Shown here piece by piece: positions 11,794 through 19,816 of a stretch of 64,000 nt of DNA; the stretch's first letter is position 1; each line of letters starts with the position of its first letter. The translations under genes were made by a program, and so were the position numbers. Where the stretch lies: NCBI RefSeq assembly GCF_014127485.1, contig NZ_CP059903.1, forward strand, positions 868,001 to 932,000, in the 5' to 3' direction. The notes under the pieces were generated by a model. It made no database searches, was not told the origin of the DNA, and saw only the letters and a list, made by a program, of their open reading frames with translations. The DNA comes from Nocardioides dongkuii (lineage in GTDB: Bacteria; Actinomycetota; Actinomycetes; Propionibacteriales; Nocardioidaceae).

Positions 11794-12570
11794 TCAGTGC
11801 TTGAGGATCTTGCCGAGGAACTCCTTGGCCCGATCGCTCCGGGGGTTGGTGAAGAACTCGTCGGGGGTGTTCTCCTCGACGATGGCGCCGTCGGACATGA
11901 AGACGACCCGGTCGGCGGCCGTGCGGGCGAAGCCCATCTCGTGCGTGACCACGACCATGGTCATGCCCCGCTTCGCGAGGTCGACCATCACCTCGAGGAC
12001 CTCCGAGATCATCTCGGGGTCCAGCGCCGAGGTGGGCTCGTCGAAGAGCATCACCTTGGGCTCCATGGCCAGGGCCCGGGCGATCGCCACCCGCTGCTGC
12101 TGGCCGCCGGAGAGCTGGGCGGGGTACTTCTGGGCCTGGTGGTCGACCCCGACGCGCTCCAGCAGCTCCATGGCCCGCTTCTCGGCGTCGGCCTTGGACT
12201 CCTTGCGCACCTTGATCGGGCCCAGCGTGACGTTCTCGAGGATCGTCTTGTGGGCGAAGAGGTTGAAGCTCTGGAAGACCATGCCGACGTCGGCGCGCAG
12301 CTCGGCCAGCTGCTTGCCCTCCTGGGGGAGCGGCCGGCCGTCGAGGCTGATCGTGCCCTTGTCGATCGTCTCCAGGCGGTTGATCGCGCGGCACAGGGTG
12401 GACTTGCCGGACCCCGAGGGCCCGATCACGACCACGACCTCGCCGCGGGCGATCGAGAGGTTGATGTCCTGCAGCACGTGCAGCTGCCCGAACCACTTGT
12501 CCACGTGGTCGAGCACGACGAGGGGCTCGCCCCGGCCGGCCGAGACCGGCGTGGACTCCTGTGCGGTCAT
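11794..12570 (-). CDS. gluA: Glutamate-type ABC transporter ATPase GluA
   Basis: A 258-aa ATPase with Walker [10 protein letters not shown], the Q-loop region [15 protein letters not shown], signature [16 protein letters not shown], Walker [15 protein letters not shown] and a [11 protein letters not shown] switch. It is the first gene of the operon. The ATG at 12570 gives the family length and lies 8 nt after a TAGGGT hexamer; the open frame extends further upstream but across the promoter. Confidence 0.93.
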   Translation of the reverse strand: MTAQESTPVSAGRGEPLVVLDHVDKWFGQLHVLQDINLSIARGEVVVVIGPSGSGKSTLCRAINRLETIDKGTISLDGRPLPQEGKQLAELRADVGMVFQSFNLFAHKTILENVTLGPIKVRKESKADAEKRAMELLERVGVDHQAQKYPAQLSGGQQQRVAIARALAMEPKVMLFDEPTSALDPEMISEVLEVMVDLAKRGMTMVVVTHEMGFARTAADRVVFMSDGAIVEENTPDEFFTNPRSDRAKEFLGKILKH

Positions 12571-12578
12571 GGTCGGGG

Positions 12579-12584
12579 ACCCTA
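12579..12584 (-). promoter_or_regulatory. -10 element of gluA, leaderless type
   Basis: On the minus strand TAGGGT ends 8 nt before the gluA ATG, leaving no room for a leader with a ribosome-binding site. Confidence 0.4.
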
Positions 12585-12649
12585 GTCGCAGCTGCTCCAC
12601 GGGGGCCACCGCCGCCCGTGGCTCGACCCAATAGTGATCAGCCCGTGAC

Positions 12650-12967
12650 CTACGCCCGGGACCGGGACGCCAGGACCAGCGCGACCGCTGCCGCGGCCAC
12701 CAGCGCGCCGGTACGACGTCCGCCGGGCCCGCTGGCGCGGGAGGCCGAGAACGCGTTCCGGGCCTGCGAGGAGAGCACGGAGCCGGCGCTCTGGGAGGAC
12801 AGGACCGAGGCGAAGGACATCGCCGAGCCGACGCTGAAGGCGGACGCGAAGGAGCCGACGCTGCCGACGGACGCCGCGGAGCCGACGCTGCCGATCGAGA
12901 GGACGGACCCGTCGGACCACAGGCACAGCACGGAGTCGCGGGAGCCGATCGACCAGCGGGAGGGCAT
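12650..12967 (-). CDS. Ser/Gly tandem-repeat protein with C-terminal membrane segment
   Basis: This 105-aa protein is dominated by short repeats of the form S-x-G-S or x-[22 protein letters not shown], then [19 protein letters not shown]. It ends with a positively charged stretch (GGRRTG), a hydrophobic helix [13 protein letters not shown] and a SRSRA tail. The six-residue periodicity suggests a stacked beta structure or a low-complexity surface protein. I know of no function. It is divergent from miaB, 59 nt away, and similar repeat proteins seem to sit beside miaB in relatives (recollection, not checked). Confidence 0.55.
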   Translation of the reverse strand: MPSRWSIGSRDSVLCLWSDGSVLSIGSVGSAASVGSVGSFASAFSVGSAMSFASVLSSQSAGSVLSSQARNAFSASRASGPGGRRTGALVAAAAVALVLASRSRA

Positions 12968-13011
12968 GAGGCCAGCCTGGCACGGATTCCCCGCGACGGC
13001 GCGGCCCGCCG

Positions 13012-13017
13012 TACCCT
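13012..13017 (+). promoter_or_regulatory. -10 element of miaB, leaderless type
   Basis: TACCCT ends 9 nt before the miaB ATG at 13027. Confidence 0.4.
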
Positions 13018-13026
13018 CGGGGGGTC

Positions 13027-14517
13027 ATGTCTGCAGCCACGATCGCCCCGCGCACCTACGAGGTCCGCACCTACGGGTGCCAGATGAACGTCCACGACTC
13101 CGAGCGGCTCACCGGCCTGCTGGAGGACGCGGGGTACGCCGCGGCGCCCGCCGGCGAGCAGGCCGACGTCGTCGTCCTGAACACCTGCGCGGTGCGCGAG
13201 AACGCCGACAACAAGCTGTACGGCAACCTCGGGCACCTCGCGCCGATCAAGGCCGCGCGGCCCGGGATGCAGATCGCCGTCGGCGGCTGTCTGGCGCAGA
13301 AGGACCGCACCACGATCACCCAGCGCGCGCCCTGGGTCGACGTCGTCTTCGGCACCCACAACATCGGCTCGCTGCCGGTGCTGCTCGAGCGCGCCCGCGT
13401 GCAGGAGGAGGCGCAGGTCGAGATCCTCGAGTCGCTCGCCGTCTTCCCCTCGACGCTGCCGACCAAGCGCGAGTCGGCGTACGCCGCGTGGGTCTCGGTC
13501 TCGGTCGGGTGCAACAACACCTGCACGTTCTGCATCGTCCCCGCGCTGCGCGGCAAGGAGCGGGACCGCCGCCCCGGCGACGTCCTGGCCGAGGTGCGCG
13601 CGCTGGTCGACGAGGGCGTCACCGAGGTGACGCTGCTGGGCCAGAACGTCAACGCGTACGGCGTGGAGTTCGGCGACCGGCAGGCCTTCTCCAAGCTGCT
13701 GCGTGCCTGCGGCGACATCGAGGGGCTGGAGCGGGTGCGGTTCACCTCGCCGCACCCCGCGGAGTTCACCGACGACGTCATCGAGGCGATGGCCGAGACC
13801 CACAACGTGATGCCGTCGCTGCACATGCCGCTGCAGTCGGGCTCGGACCGGGTGCTGCGCGCGATGCGCCGGTCCTACCGGTCCTCGAAGTACCTCGGCA
13901 TCATCGAGCGGGTCCGCGCCGCCTTGCCGGACGCCGCGATCACCACCGACATCATCGTGGGCTTCCCGGGCGAGACCGAGGAGGACTTCCTCGAGACGCT
14001 GCGGGTGGTGCGCGAGTCGCGGTTCGCCAGCGCCTTCACGTTCCAGTACTCCAAGCGGCCGGGCACCCCCGCTGCCACGCTGCCCGACCAGGTCCCGCCG
14101 GACGTGGTCAAGGACCGGTACGGCCGGCTGGTCGAGGTCGTCGACCAGGTCGCCTGGGACGAGGGCAAGCTGCTCGTCGGGCGCACCGTCGAGCTGATGG
14201 TCGCCGAGGGGGAGGGGCGCAAGGACGCCGCCACCCTCCGCCTCTCCGGCCGGGCCCGCGACAACCGGCTGGTGCACTTCGCCGCGCCCGGTCCCGAGCT
14301 CGGCACCCCGCGCCCCGGTGACATGGTCACCGTCGAGGTCACCTACGCCGCGCCGCACCACCTGGTCGCCGACCGGGTGCACGCGGTCCGCCGTACCCGC
14401 TCCGGCGACGCGTGGGAGGCCCGGCACGCGGCCCCCGCCGCGCCGGTCGGCGTCACGCTCGGCATGCCGACCCTCGGCGTACCCGCCCCGCTGCCGGACG
14501 CGCCCGCCTGCCGCTGA
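13027..14517 (+). CDS. miaB: tRNA-2-methylthio-N6-dimethylallyladenosine synthase MiaB
   Basis: MiaB is a radical-SAM enzyme that adds a methylthio group to i6A37 of tRNAs after MiaA has acted. The 496-aa protein has the N-terminal MTTase domain ([29 protein letters not shown]) with its three cluster cysteines. The radical-SAM [11 protein letters not shown] motif lies near residue 160, and a C-terminal TRAM region follows. The final 35 residues or so are low-complexity. Its partner miaA lies at 16253, separated by the opposite-strand NUDIX operon. Confidence 0.96.
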   Translation: MSAATIAPRTYEVRTYGCQMNVHDSERLTGLLEDAGYAAAPAGEQADVVVLNTCAVRENADNKLYGNLGHLAPIKAARPGMQIAVGGCLAQKDRTTITQRAPWVDVVFGTHNIGSLPVLLERARVQEEAQVEILESLAVFPSTLPTKRESAYAAWVSVSVGCNNTCTFCIVPALRGKERDRRPGDVLAEVRALVDEGVTEVTLLGQNVNAYGVEFGDRQAFSKLLRACGDIEGLERVRFTSPHPAEFTDDVIEAMAETHNVMPSLHMPLQSGSDRVLRAMRRSYRSSKYLGIIERVRAALPDAAITTDIIVGFPGETEEDFLETLRVVRESRFASAFTFQYSKRPGTPAATLPDQVPPDVVKDRYGRLVEVVDQVAWDEGKLLVGRTVELMVAEGEGRKDAATLRLSGRARDNRLVHFAAPGPELGTPRPGDMVTVEVTYAAPHHLVADRVHAVRRTRSGDAWEARHAAPAAPVGVTLGMPTLGVPAPLPDAPACR

Positions 14518-14530
14518 GGCTTCGCCGTCC

Positions 14531-14583
14531 CCGGGACGTCATACGCGGTGGTCGCTATGGCCGCCGTGTCGGATGACGTCCGG
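14531..14583. repeat. GACGTCATACG palindromic repeat, copy 1
   Basis: CCGGGACGTCATAC at the left and GGATGACGTCCGG at the right form imperfect inverted arms around a GGTCGCTATGGCCGCC-type centre. It lies directly behind miaB and abuts copy 2. Confidence 0.6.
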
Positions 14584-14636
14584 CGGGACGTCATACGGGC
14601 GGGTCGCTATCGCCGCCAGCTCGTATGACGTCCCGG
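14583..14636. repeat. GACGTCATACG palindromic repeat, copy 2
   Basis: Arms GGGACGTCATACG and CGTATGACGTCCC are perfect inverted repeats around GGTCGCTATCGCC. It shares arms and centre with the copies at 14531 and 41049. Confidence 0.7.
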
Positions 14637-14650
14637 CGGCGGCGGCCGGC

Positions 14651-14965
14651 TCAGACGTCCGGCGGCGCGTCGTACGGCTTCTCGGCGGAGCGCGGGTTCT
14701 TGCTCGGGTAGCCGGCCTTGGAGCCCGGGTCGACGGGGTTGGTCTCGACGCCGCCGCGGGCCTGCTCGGGCGCGGCCTCCTCGTCGGGGCCGGCGTCGTC
14801 GGAGTCCGGGGCCGTGCGGACGTCGCGGATGCCGTCGGTGGCCTCCTGGCCGGGGCCGGCGTGGCCGACCCGCTCGCTGCTCACGCCCATCCCGCCGGCG
14901 GCCCGGTCGGGGCCGGTGGAGCCGGGGGTGGAGTCGCGGACGTCGGTGGGCTCCTCGTGGCTCAT
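14651..14965 (-). CDS. Hypothetical acidic disordered protein (104 aa)
   Basis: A Pro/Asp/Glu/Gly-rich protein without hydrophobic core, for example PDSDDAGPDEEAAPEQARGG and a C-terminal NPRSAEKPYDAPPDV. It is last in a five-gene minus-strand operon (16199 to 14651) that includes a NUDIX hydrolase. Its ATG abuts the stop of the upstream 87-aa gene, implying translational coupling. No known domain; function unknown. Confidence 0.6.
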   Translation of the reverse strand: MSHEEPTDVRDSTPGSTGPDRAAGGMGVSSERVGHAGPGQEATDGIRDVRTAPDSDDAGPDEEAAPEQARGGVETNPVDPGSKAGYPSKNPRSAEKPYDAPPDV

Positions 14966-15228
14966 CAGGCGTTCCCCTCCTCGCTGCTGCCGGTGTCCTT
15001 GCGGCCGGCCTCCTCGACGGAGGCGTCGGTGGCCTCGGTCGAGGTGTCCTCGCCCTCCTGGATCTCGTCCGGGGCGGCGTCCTCGTCGACCGCGGGGTTC
15101 GCGGCGGTCGACAGGTCGGCGGGCAGCGCCTCGCCGGACTCGGGAAGCGCGTCCGCCCCGCCGGGGTTGGGCTCGCGGGGCTCGATCTCGGGCTCGGGCA
15201 TGGGGCCGAGGTCAGTCTCGTCGGGCAC
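14965..15228 (-). CDS. Hypothetical acidic disordered protein (87 aa)
   Basis: An extremely acidic, low-complexity 87-aa protein (PMPEPEIEPREPNPGG, VDEDAAPDEIQEGEDTSTE) predicted by eye to be disordered. It starts 18 nt after the NUDIX gene stop. AGGAGAA precedes the ATG. Function unknown. Confidence 0.6.
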   Translation of the reverse strand: MPDETDLGPMPEPEIEPREPNPGGADALPESGEALPADLSTAANPAVDEDAAPDEIQEGEDTSTEATDASVEEAGRKDTGSSEEGNA

Positions 15229-15246
15229 CGGTTCTCCTCTGGGGCT

Positions 15247-15720
15247 TTAGAATCCGAAGGTCGTGTAAGCCTGCGCGGTACCCGTCCGGAGCGCCTCCAA
15301 CACGACGCGCTCGTGGGGGACCACCGGCTCGGGCAGGTCGTCGAGCGGGCACCACCGCAGGTCGGCGCACTTGGCGGGCTCCACGATCCGGGGCTCGCCG
15401 GTCCAGCTGCGGGCGGTGAAGAAGAAGTCGATCCGCTCGTCGATCGGCTCGCCCCCGCGGGTGCGCTGCATCGCGGTGACGAACGCCAGGTCGAGGTCGC
15501 GGACGTCGATCTCCTCGAGCGCCTCGCGCCGCGCCGCGTCGTACGCCGTCTCGCCCTGCTCGACGTGGCCGGCGGCGGCCGCGGCCCAGTGGTCGTCCAT
15601 GTAGCCCGTGCCCTGCCGCAGCTGCAGCAGCACCTCGGGGCCGGTGGCGCCGTCGCGGGGACTGTCGCGGAGCAGGAAGACGTACGCCGCGGGGACGACG
15701 ACGAAGCGGCCGTGGGTCAC
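15247..15720 (-). CDS. NUDIX hydrolase
   Basis: A 157-aa NUDIX-fold pyrophosphohydrolase. The NUDIX box runs from GHVEQGETAYDAARREALEE and has the G-x5-E-x7-REx2EE pattern intact, so metal binding should be preserved. Flanking strands are FVVVPAAYVFLLR and RIDFFFTARSW. The GTG start overlaps the stop of the upstream 65-aa gene by 4 nt. The substrate (nucleoside diphosphate derivative or damaged nucleotide) cannot be inferred. Confidence 0.93.
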   Translation of the reverse strand: MTHGRFVVVPAAYVFLLRDSPRDGATGPEVLLQLRQGTGYMDDHWAAAAAGHVEQGETAYDAARREALEEIDVRDLDLAFVTAMQRTRGGEPIDERIDFFFTARSWTGEPRIVEPAKCADLRWCPLDDLPEPVVPHERVVLEALRTGTAQAYTTFGF

Positions 15721-15914
15721 GCGTCGTCGTCCTCGACCGGCTCCTCGTCGTGCGGGGTGGACTCGGGCTCGCCGGTCGGTGCGTAGGCGGTGCCGGTGGC
15801 GTCGGAGACCTGCTCGCGCTCCCCGGCCTCGTACTCCTCCGGGTCCGGCTCGGCCGGGGGCAGCACGTCCTCGGCCACGTCCTCGGTGGGCTTCTCGATC
15901 GGTACGTCGGTCAC
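15717..15914 (-). CDS. Hypothetical acidic disordered protein (65 aa)
   Basis: A 65-aa protein starting MTDVPIEKPTEDVAEDVLPP and ending HDEEPVEDDDA, almost without hydrophobic residues. It is coupled to the NUDIX gene by a GTGA overlap. AGAGGAGA precedes the ATG. Function unknown. Confidence 0.6.
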   Translation of the reverse strand: MTDVPIEKPTEDVAEDVLPPAEPDPEEYEAGEREQVSDATGTAYAPTGEPESTPHDEEPVEDDDA

Positions 15915-15938
15915 GGCGTCTCCTCTCGGGTTCTGTCC

Positions 15939-16199
15939 TCAGTGGGACGGCTGGTCGAGCGAGGTCTCGGCGTTCTCCTCCTGCGCGTCACGCCCGGAGG
16001 CGTCCTGCTGCAGGTCGGGGTCGCCCGTCACGGGCGGGATGTCGTGGGAGTCGTCGCGCTTGGTCACGCGGTCGACCTCGGGGCCGGGCTCCTTGGCGCC
16101 CTCGATCGGCGCCATGGGGGCGTCGGCCTGGTCCTCGCGCAGCGGAGACCGCGGCGGCGGAGGGGTCTCGCGGCCGTCGTGCTGGTCCGGCTCGGTCAT
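15939..16199 (-). CDS. Hypothetical acidic disordered protein (86 aa)
   Basis: A hydrophilic 86-aa protein (RETPPPPRSPLREDQADAP, DPDLQQDASGRDAQEENAE), the first gene of the NUDIX operon. A GGAGGAGAA ribosome-binding site precedes the ATG at 16199. It is divergent from miaA, 53 nt away. No domain recognised. Confidence 0.6.
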   Translation of the reverse strand: MTEPDQHDGRETPPPPRSPLREDQADAPMAPIEGAKEPGPEVDRVTKRDDSHDIPPVTGDPDLQQDASGRDAQEENAETSLDQPSH

Positions 16200-16252
16200 G
16201 GTGTTCTCCTCCTGGTCGTGGCTCCCGTACCCCCGCCCGCCACACTAGCCAC

Positions 16253-17197
16253 ATGCCCAGGCCGCCCCTCGCCCCGCCGATCGTGGCGGTCGTCGGGGCC
16301 ACCGCCTCGGGCAAGACCGCGCTCTCCCTCGACCTCGCGGAGCGGCTGGGCGGCGAGGTCGTCAACACCGACGCGATGCAGGTCTACCGCGGCATGGACG
16401 TCGGGACCGCGAAGCTCCCGCCCGCCGAGCGGCGCGGGATCCCGCACCACCTGCTCGACACCCTCACCGTGCGCGACACCGCGACGGTGGCGGAGTTCCA
16501 GCGCTGGGCGCGCGACGTCGTCGCCGAGCTGCGGGCGCGCGGGCTGCCGCCGGTGCTGGTCGGCGGCTCGGCGCTGTACACCCGCGCGGTGCTGGACCGC
16601 TTCGAGTTCCCGGGCACCGACGAGGCCCTGCGCGCGCGCCTGGAGCAGGAGCTGGCCGAGGTCGGCCCCGCCGCGATGCACGAGCGGCTGCGGGCGGTGG
16701 ACGCCGACGCCGCGGATCGGATCCTGGTGGAGAACGGCCGTCGCGTCGTGCGCGCGCTCGAGGTCGTCGAGCTCACCGGTCGGCCGTACTCCGCCTCCCT
16801 GCCGCGGCTGGAGTACGTCGACCCCGCGACCGTCCAGGTCGGCGTGGACATCGACCGGCCCACCCTCGACGCGCGGATCGAGCAGCGGGTCGCGGCGATG
16901 TTCGCCGGCGGGCTGGTGGAGGAGGTCGAGCGGCTGCTCGACGAGGGGCTCGCCGAGGGGCGCACCGCCTCGCGCGCGATCGGCTACCGCGAGGCGGCGG
17001 CGTACCTCCGTGGCGAGCTCGGCCTCGACGAGGCGCGGGAGCGGACGGTGATCGCCACGCGGCGGTTCGCGCGGCGCCAGGACTCGTGGTTCCGCAAGGA
17101 CCCCCGGATCGTGTGGGTCCGCCACGACGACCCCGACCGGGTCGAGCAGGCGCTGGCCGCGGTCGCCGCCGTCGCCGCAGGAGGGCCGGAGGCGTGA
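16253..17197 (+). CDS. miaA: tRNA dimethylallyltransferase MiaA
   Basis: MiaA transfers the dimethylallyl group from DMAPP to A37 of tRNAs reading UNN codons, the step before MiaB. The 314-aa protein has the P-loop GATASGKTALS, the NTDAMQVYRGMDVGTAK motif, the HHLLDTL segment, the VGGSALYTRAVLD motif and the TASRAIGYREAAAYL helix. The ATG at 16253 gives the family length. It overlaps the next gene by 4 nt (GTGA). Confidence 0.96.
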   Translation: MPRPPLAPPIVAVVGATASGKTALSLDLAERLGGEVVNTDAMQVYRGMDVGTAKLPPAERRGIPHHLLDTLTVRDTATVAEFQRWARDVVAELRARGLPPVLVGGSALYTRAVLDRFEFPGTDEALRARLEQELAEVGPAAMHERLRAVDADAADRILVENGRRVVRALEVVELTGRPYSASLPRLEYVDPATVQVGVDIDRPTLDARIEQRVAAMFAGGLVEEVERLLDEGLAEGRTASRAIGYREAAAYLRGELGLDEARERTVIATRRFARRQDSWFRKDPRIVWVRHDDPDRVEQALAAVAAVAAGGPEA

Positions 17198-18201
17198 GGA
17201 CGAGGACCGTCGAGCAGCTGGTCGCGGACGCCGGGGGGACCGGCCGCCCGATGGTGATCGGTGTCCGCACCCCTGACGGGACGCGGTACTGGTCCCGGGG
17301 ACCGCTGCCCGACGGCGCGGCGTCGCTGTTCGAGATCGGCTCGGTGACCAAGACCGTCACGGCGACGCTGCTCGCGCTGCTGGCCCGCGAGGGCACGGTG
17401 GCGTACGACGACCCGGCCGCGGCGTACCTGCCTGCGGCGCCGCCGGTCGTCGGTCGGCCGATCACCCTGGCCGACCTGGCCACCCACCACTCCGGCCTGC
17501 CGCGGCTGCCCTCCGGGCTGCTGCTGGCGGGGCTGACCCGCGACCGCCGGGACCCGTACGCCCGGCTCGACGAGGAGCGGCTGGCGCAGGCGGTCCGCGA
17601 GACCACGCCGACGCGGCCGCCCGGGGAGAAGCTCGCCTACTCCAACCTGGGCGCCGGGCTGCTCGGGCTCGCGCTGGCTCGCGCCGCCGGGACGTCGTAC
17701 GCCGGGCTGGTGGCGGCGCGTGTGACCGGCCCGCTCGGCCTGGTCGACACCGCGGTGACGACGCCGCCGGGTGCGGAGCACCGGCTCGTCCCCGGCCACG
17801 GCTTCTGGGGGCGGGAGACCGGGCGGTGGGACATGGCCGCGCTGGCCGGCGCGGGCGGCCTCTGCTCGACCGCCGCCGACGTCCTCGACCTGCTCGCCCT
17901 GCACGCGCCGGGCGCCACCGGGTCGCTCGCCGAGGCCGCGCGCGAGACCGCCGTGCCGCGCCACCCGGTCGGGTCGGGACTGTCGATCGGGCTCGCCTGG
18001 CTGGTGCTGGCCGGCGGCGCGGGGCCCGCCCGCTTCCGGCTTCCCCACGACGTCCTCTGGCACGACGGCGGCACCGGCGGCTACCGCTCCTTCGCCGCCG
18101 TCGTCCCCGCCACCGGCGCCTCGGTGGTCGTCCTCTCCGCCCAGGCCCGCGGCGTCACCGGCCTCGGCCTCCAACTGGTCCGCGCCCTGACCTGTGGATG
18201 A
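17194..18201 (+). CDS. Serine beta-lactamase/penicillin-binding-protein-like hydrolase
   Basis: A 335-aa serine hydrolase of the class C beta-lactamase/DD-peptidase fold. The nucleophile motif SVTK (FEIGSVTKTVTATLL), the YSN motif (KLAYSNLGAGLLG) and a C-terminal HDGGTGGYRSF in place of KTG are all visible. No signal peptide is seen, so it may be cytoplasmic and act as an esterase. The GTG start overlaps miaA. The C-terminal residues TCG and the TGA stop fall inside a 60-nt palindromic repeat, so the repeat has fixed the end of this protein. Confidence 0.9.
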   Translation: MRTRTVEQLVADAGGTGRPMVIGVRTPDGTRYWSRGPLPDGAASLFEIGSVTKTVTATLLALLAREGTVAYDDPAAAYLPAAPPVVGRPITLADLATHHSGLPRLPSGLLLAGLTRDRRDPYARLDEERLAQAVRETTPTRPPGEKLAYSNLGAGLLGLALARAAGTSYAGLVAARVTGPLGLVDTAVTTPPGAEHRLVPGHGFWGRETGRWDMAALAGAGGLCSTAADVLDLLALHAPGATGSLAEAARETAVPRHPVGSGLSIGLAWLVLAGGAGPARFRLPHDVLWHDGGTGGYRSFAAVVPATGASVVVLSAQARGVTGLGLQLVRALTCG

Positions 18202-18251
18202 CCCCGCCGAGTCGGCGCACATGTGCGCCGACTCGGCGAGGTTGTCCACAG
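18192..18251. repeat. 60-nt palindromic element (copy 2)
   Basis: CTGTGGA at the left and TCCACAG at the right enclose GCCGAGTCGGCGCACATG and GCGCCGACTCGGCG, forming a long perfect inner hairpin. Length and ends equal those of the copy inside the ABC-F gene (4924-4983). Confidence 0.8.
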
Positions 18252-18306
18252 GGAGCGAGCAAGAACGGTCGGGCGCGGTGGGGGCGGCCGGGTCGAGACT
18301 GGGGGC

Positions 18307-19239
18307 GTGAGCGAGACGGGTGCCGGGCGGGACCGGCTGCGGGAGCTGCTGGACGCCGTCCTCGACGAGGAGCACCGCAGCCTGGAGGACATGGCCCGCG
18401 GCGCCCACTCCTCGCCGTACCACTTCAGCCGCCAGCTCTCCCGCGGCGCCGGCGAGCCGCCGGTGGCGATGCGGCGCCGGGTGATGCTCGAGCGGGCGGC
18501 GTGGCAGCTGCGCCGCGGCGCGACGGTGACCGACACGGCGTTCGCGGCCGGCTACGAGTCGGTCGAGGGGTTCGCCCGCGCCTTCGCCCGTGCGTACGGC
18601 CACCCGCCCAGCGCAGCCCGCCCCGACGGAGACGGCCGCACCGGCCACTGGCTGCCCGCGCCCAACGGCATCCACTTCCACCCGCCCACCTCGCTGTGGG
18701 TCCACGCCCAGGAGCAGACCGTGAACCCCTTCGTCGACCACCTGGTCCGGCACGACCTCGACGACACCGCGTACCTCGTCGACCTCGCCAAGCAGCTCGG
18801 GGACGACGACTTCCGCGCCGTGCGCCGGCCCGGGACGCTTGTGACCGAGTGGGACGGCGCCGAGGAGTCGGTGGCCGCGGTGCTTGAGCACCACGTCTGG
18901 ACCAAGGAGGTCTGGCTCGCGGCGGTCGAGGGCGCCGACCTCCCCGACCGCGGCGGTGACGACCCCGCCGCGCTCACGGCCCGGCATTTCGACGTCGCCC
19001 CGCGCTGGCTGGCCGCCGTGCGCGACGTCGAGCGGCGCGGCGCCTGGGACGACCGGATCGTCGACGCGCTCTGCGACCCGCCGGAGAGCTTCCCGCTCGG
19101 CGGGATCCTCGCCCACGTCCTGACGTACGCCGCCCACCGGCGCCAGCTCGTCCGCCAGCTGCTCCGGGAGGCCGGCCTCGCCGTCGACCAGGGCGACCCG
19201 CTGATGTGGCTGCGCCGCGAGGCAGGGGGCGAGCGGTGA
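18307..19239 (+). CDS. AraC-type HTH fused to a DinB-like domain
   Basis: A 310-aa two-domain protein. The first ~105 residues are an AraC-type double HTH (SLEDMARGAHSSPYHFSRQLSR, then ATVTDTAFAAGYESVEGFARAFARAYGHPPS). The remainder is a DinB/YfiT-like four-helix region with NPFVDHLVRHDLDDTAYLVD, VLEHHVWTKEVWL and HVLTYAAHRRQLVRQLL. The conserved His residues could form the DinB metal site. The GTG at 18307 was chosen because the frame before it runs through the palindrome. It overlaps the next gene by 4 nt. Confidence 0.87.
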   Translation: MSETGAGRDRLRELLDAVLDEEHRSLEDMARGAHSSPYHFSRQLSRGAGEPPVAMRRRVMLERAAWQLRRGATVTDTAFAAGYESVEGFARAFARAYGHPPSAARPDGDGRTGHWLPAPNGIHFHPPTSLWVHAQEQTVNPFVDHLVRHDLDDTAYLVDLAKQLGDDDFRAVRRPGTLVTEWDGAEESVAAVLEHHVWTKEVWLAAVEGADLPDRGGDDPAALTARHFDVAPRWLAAVRDVERRGAWDDRIVDALCDPPESFPLGGILAHVLTYAAHRRQLVRQLLREAGLAVDQGDPLMWLRREAGGER

Positions 19240-19772
19240 CCACGACGTACTACGTGGCGACCACGCTCGACGGGTTCATCGCCGACGAGCACGACTCCCT
19301 GGACTGGCTGCTCTCCCAGGAGCAGGACGAGGACGGCGCGCTGGGGTACGACGCGTTCCTCCGCGGGATCGGCGCGATCGCGATGGGCGCGACGACGTAC
19401 TGCTGGGTGCGCGACCACCTCGCCGAGTCGGGGGAGTCGTGGCCCTACGACCTGCCCTGCTGGGTCTTCACGCACCGCGACCTCGAGCCCGTGGGCGAGC
19501 GGATCACCTTCACCTCCGACCCGGTCCCGACCGTGCACGCCGCGATGGTCCGGGCCGCAGGCGACCAGGGCGTCTGGGTGGTCGGCGGCGGCGACCTGGC
19601 GGGCCAGCACGCCGACGCCGGGCTGCTCGACGAGGTCGTCGTCCACGTCGCGCCGGTGACCCTCGGCGCCGGCCGCCCGCTGCTCCCGCGCCCCCTCGAC
19701 CTCCGGCTCGTCGAGCACGGTCGCAACGGCGCGTTCGCCTGCGCCCGATATGAGGTGGTGGGCCGCCGCTGA
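19236..19772 (+). CDS. Dihydrofolate reductase family protein (RibD C-terminal fold)
   Basis: A 178-aa protein with TYYVATTLDGFIADEHDSLDWL at the N-terminus, IAMGATTYCWV and GVWVVGGGDLAGQHADAGLLDEVVVHVAPVTLGAGRPLLPR, the standard pattern of stand-alone RibD-C/DHFR-like reductases. NADPH binding is expected; the substrate is unknown. It is coupled to the AraC-DinB gene by a GTGA overlap, so that regulator may act together with this reductase. Confidence 0.9.
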   Translation: MTTTYYVATTLDGFIADEHDSLDWLLSQEQDEDGALGYDAFLRGIGAIAMGATTYCWVRDHLAESGESWPYDLPCWVFTHRDLEPVGERITFTSDPVPTVHAAMVRAAGDQGVWVVGGGDLAGQHADAGLLDEVVVHVAPVTLGAGRPLLPRPLDLRLVEHGRNGAFACARYEVVGRR

Positions 19773-19816
19773 CGGGGTACGTTCAGGTCCTTCGACCGCT
19801 CGTCTCGGGAGGAACC

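Noticed and set aside
12571-14427. N-terminal extension of GluA opposite miaB
   Set aside because: The frame is open but antisense to a well-conserved radical-SAM gene and has no domain. The ATPase starts at 12570 by family length.
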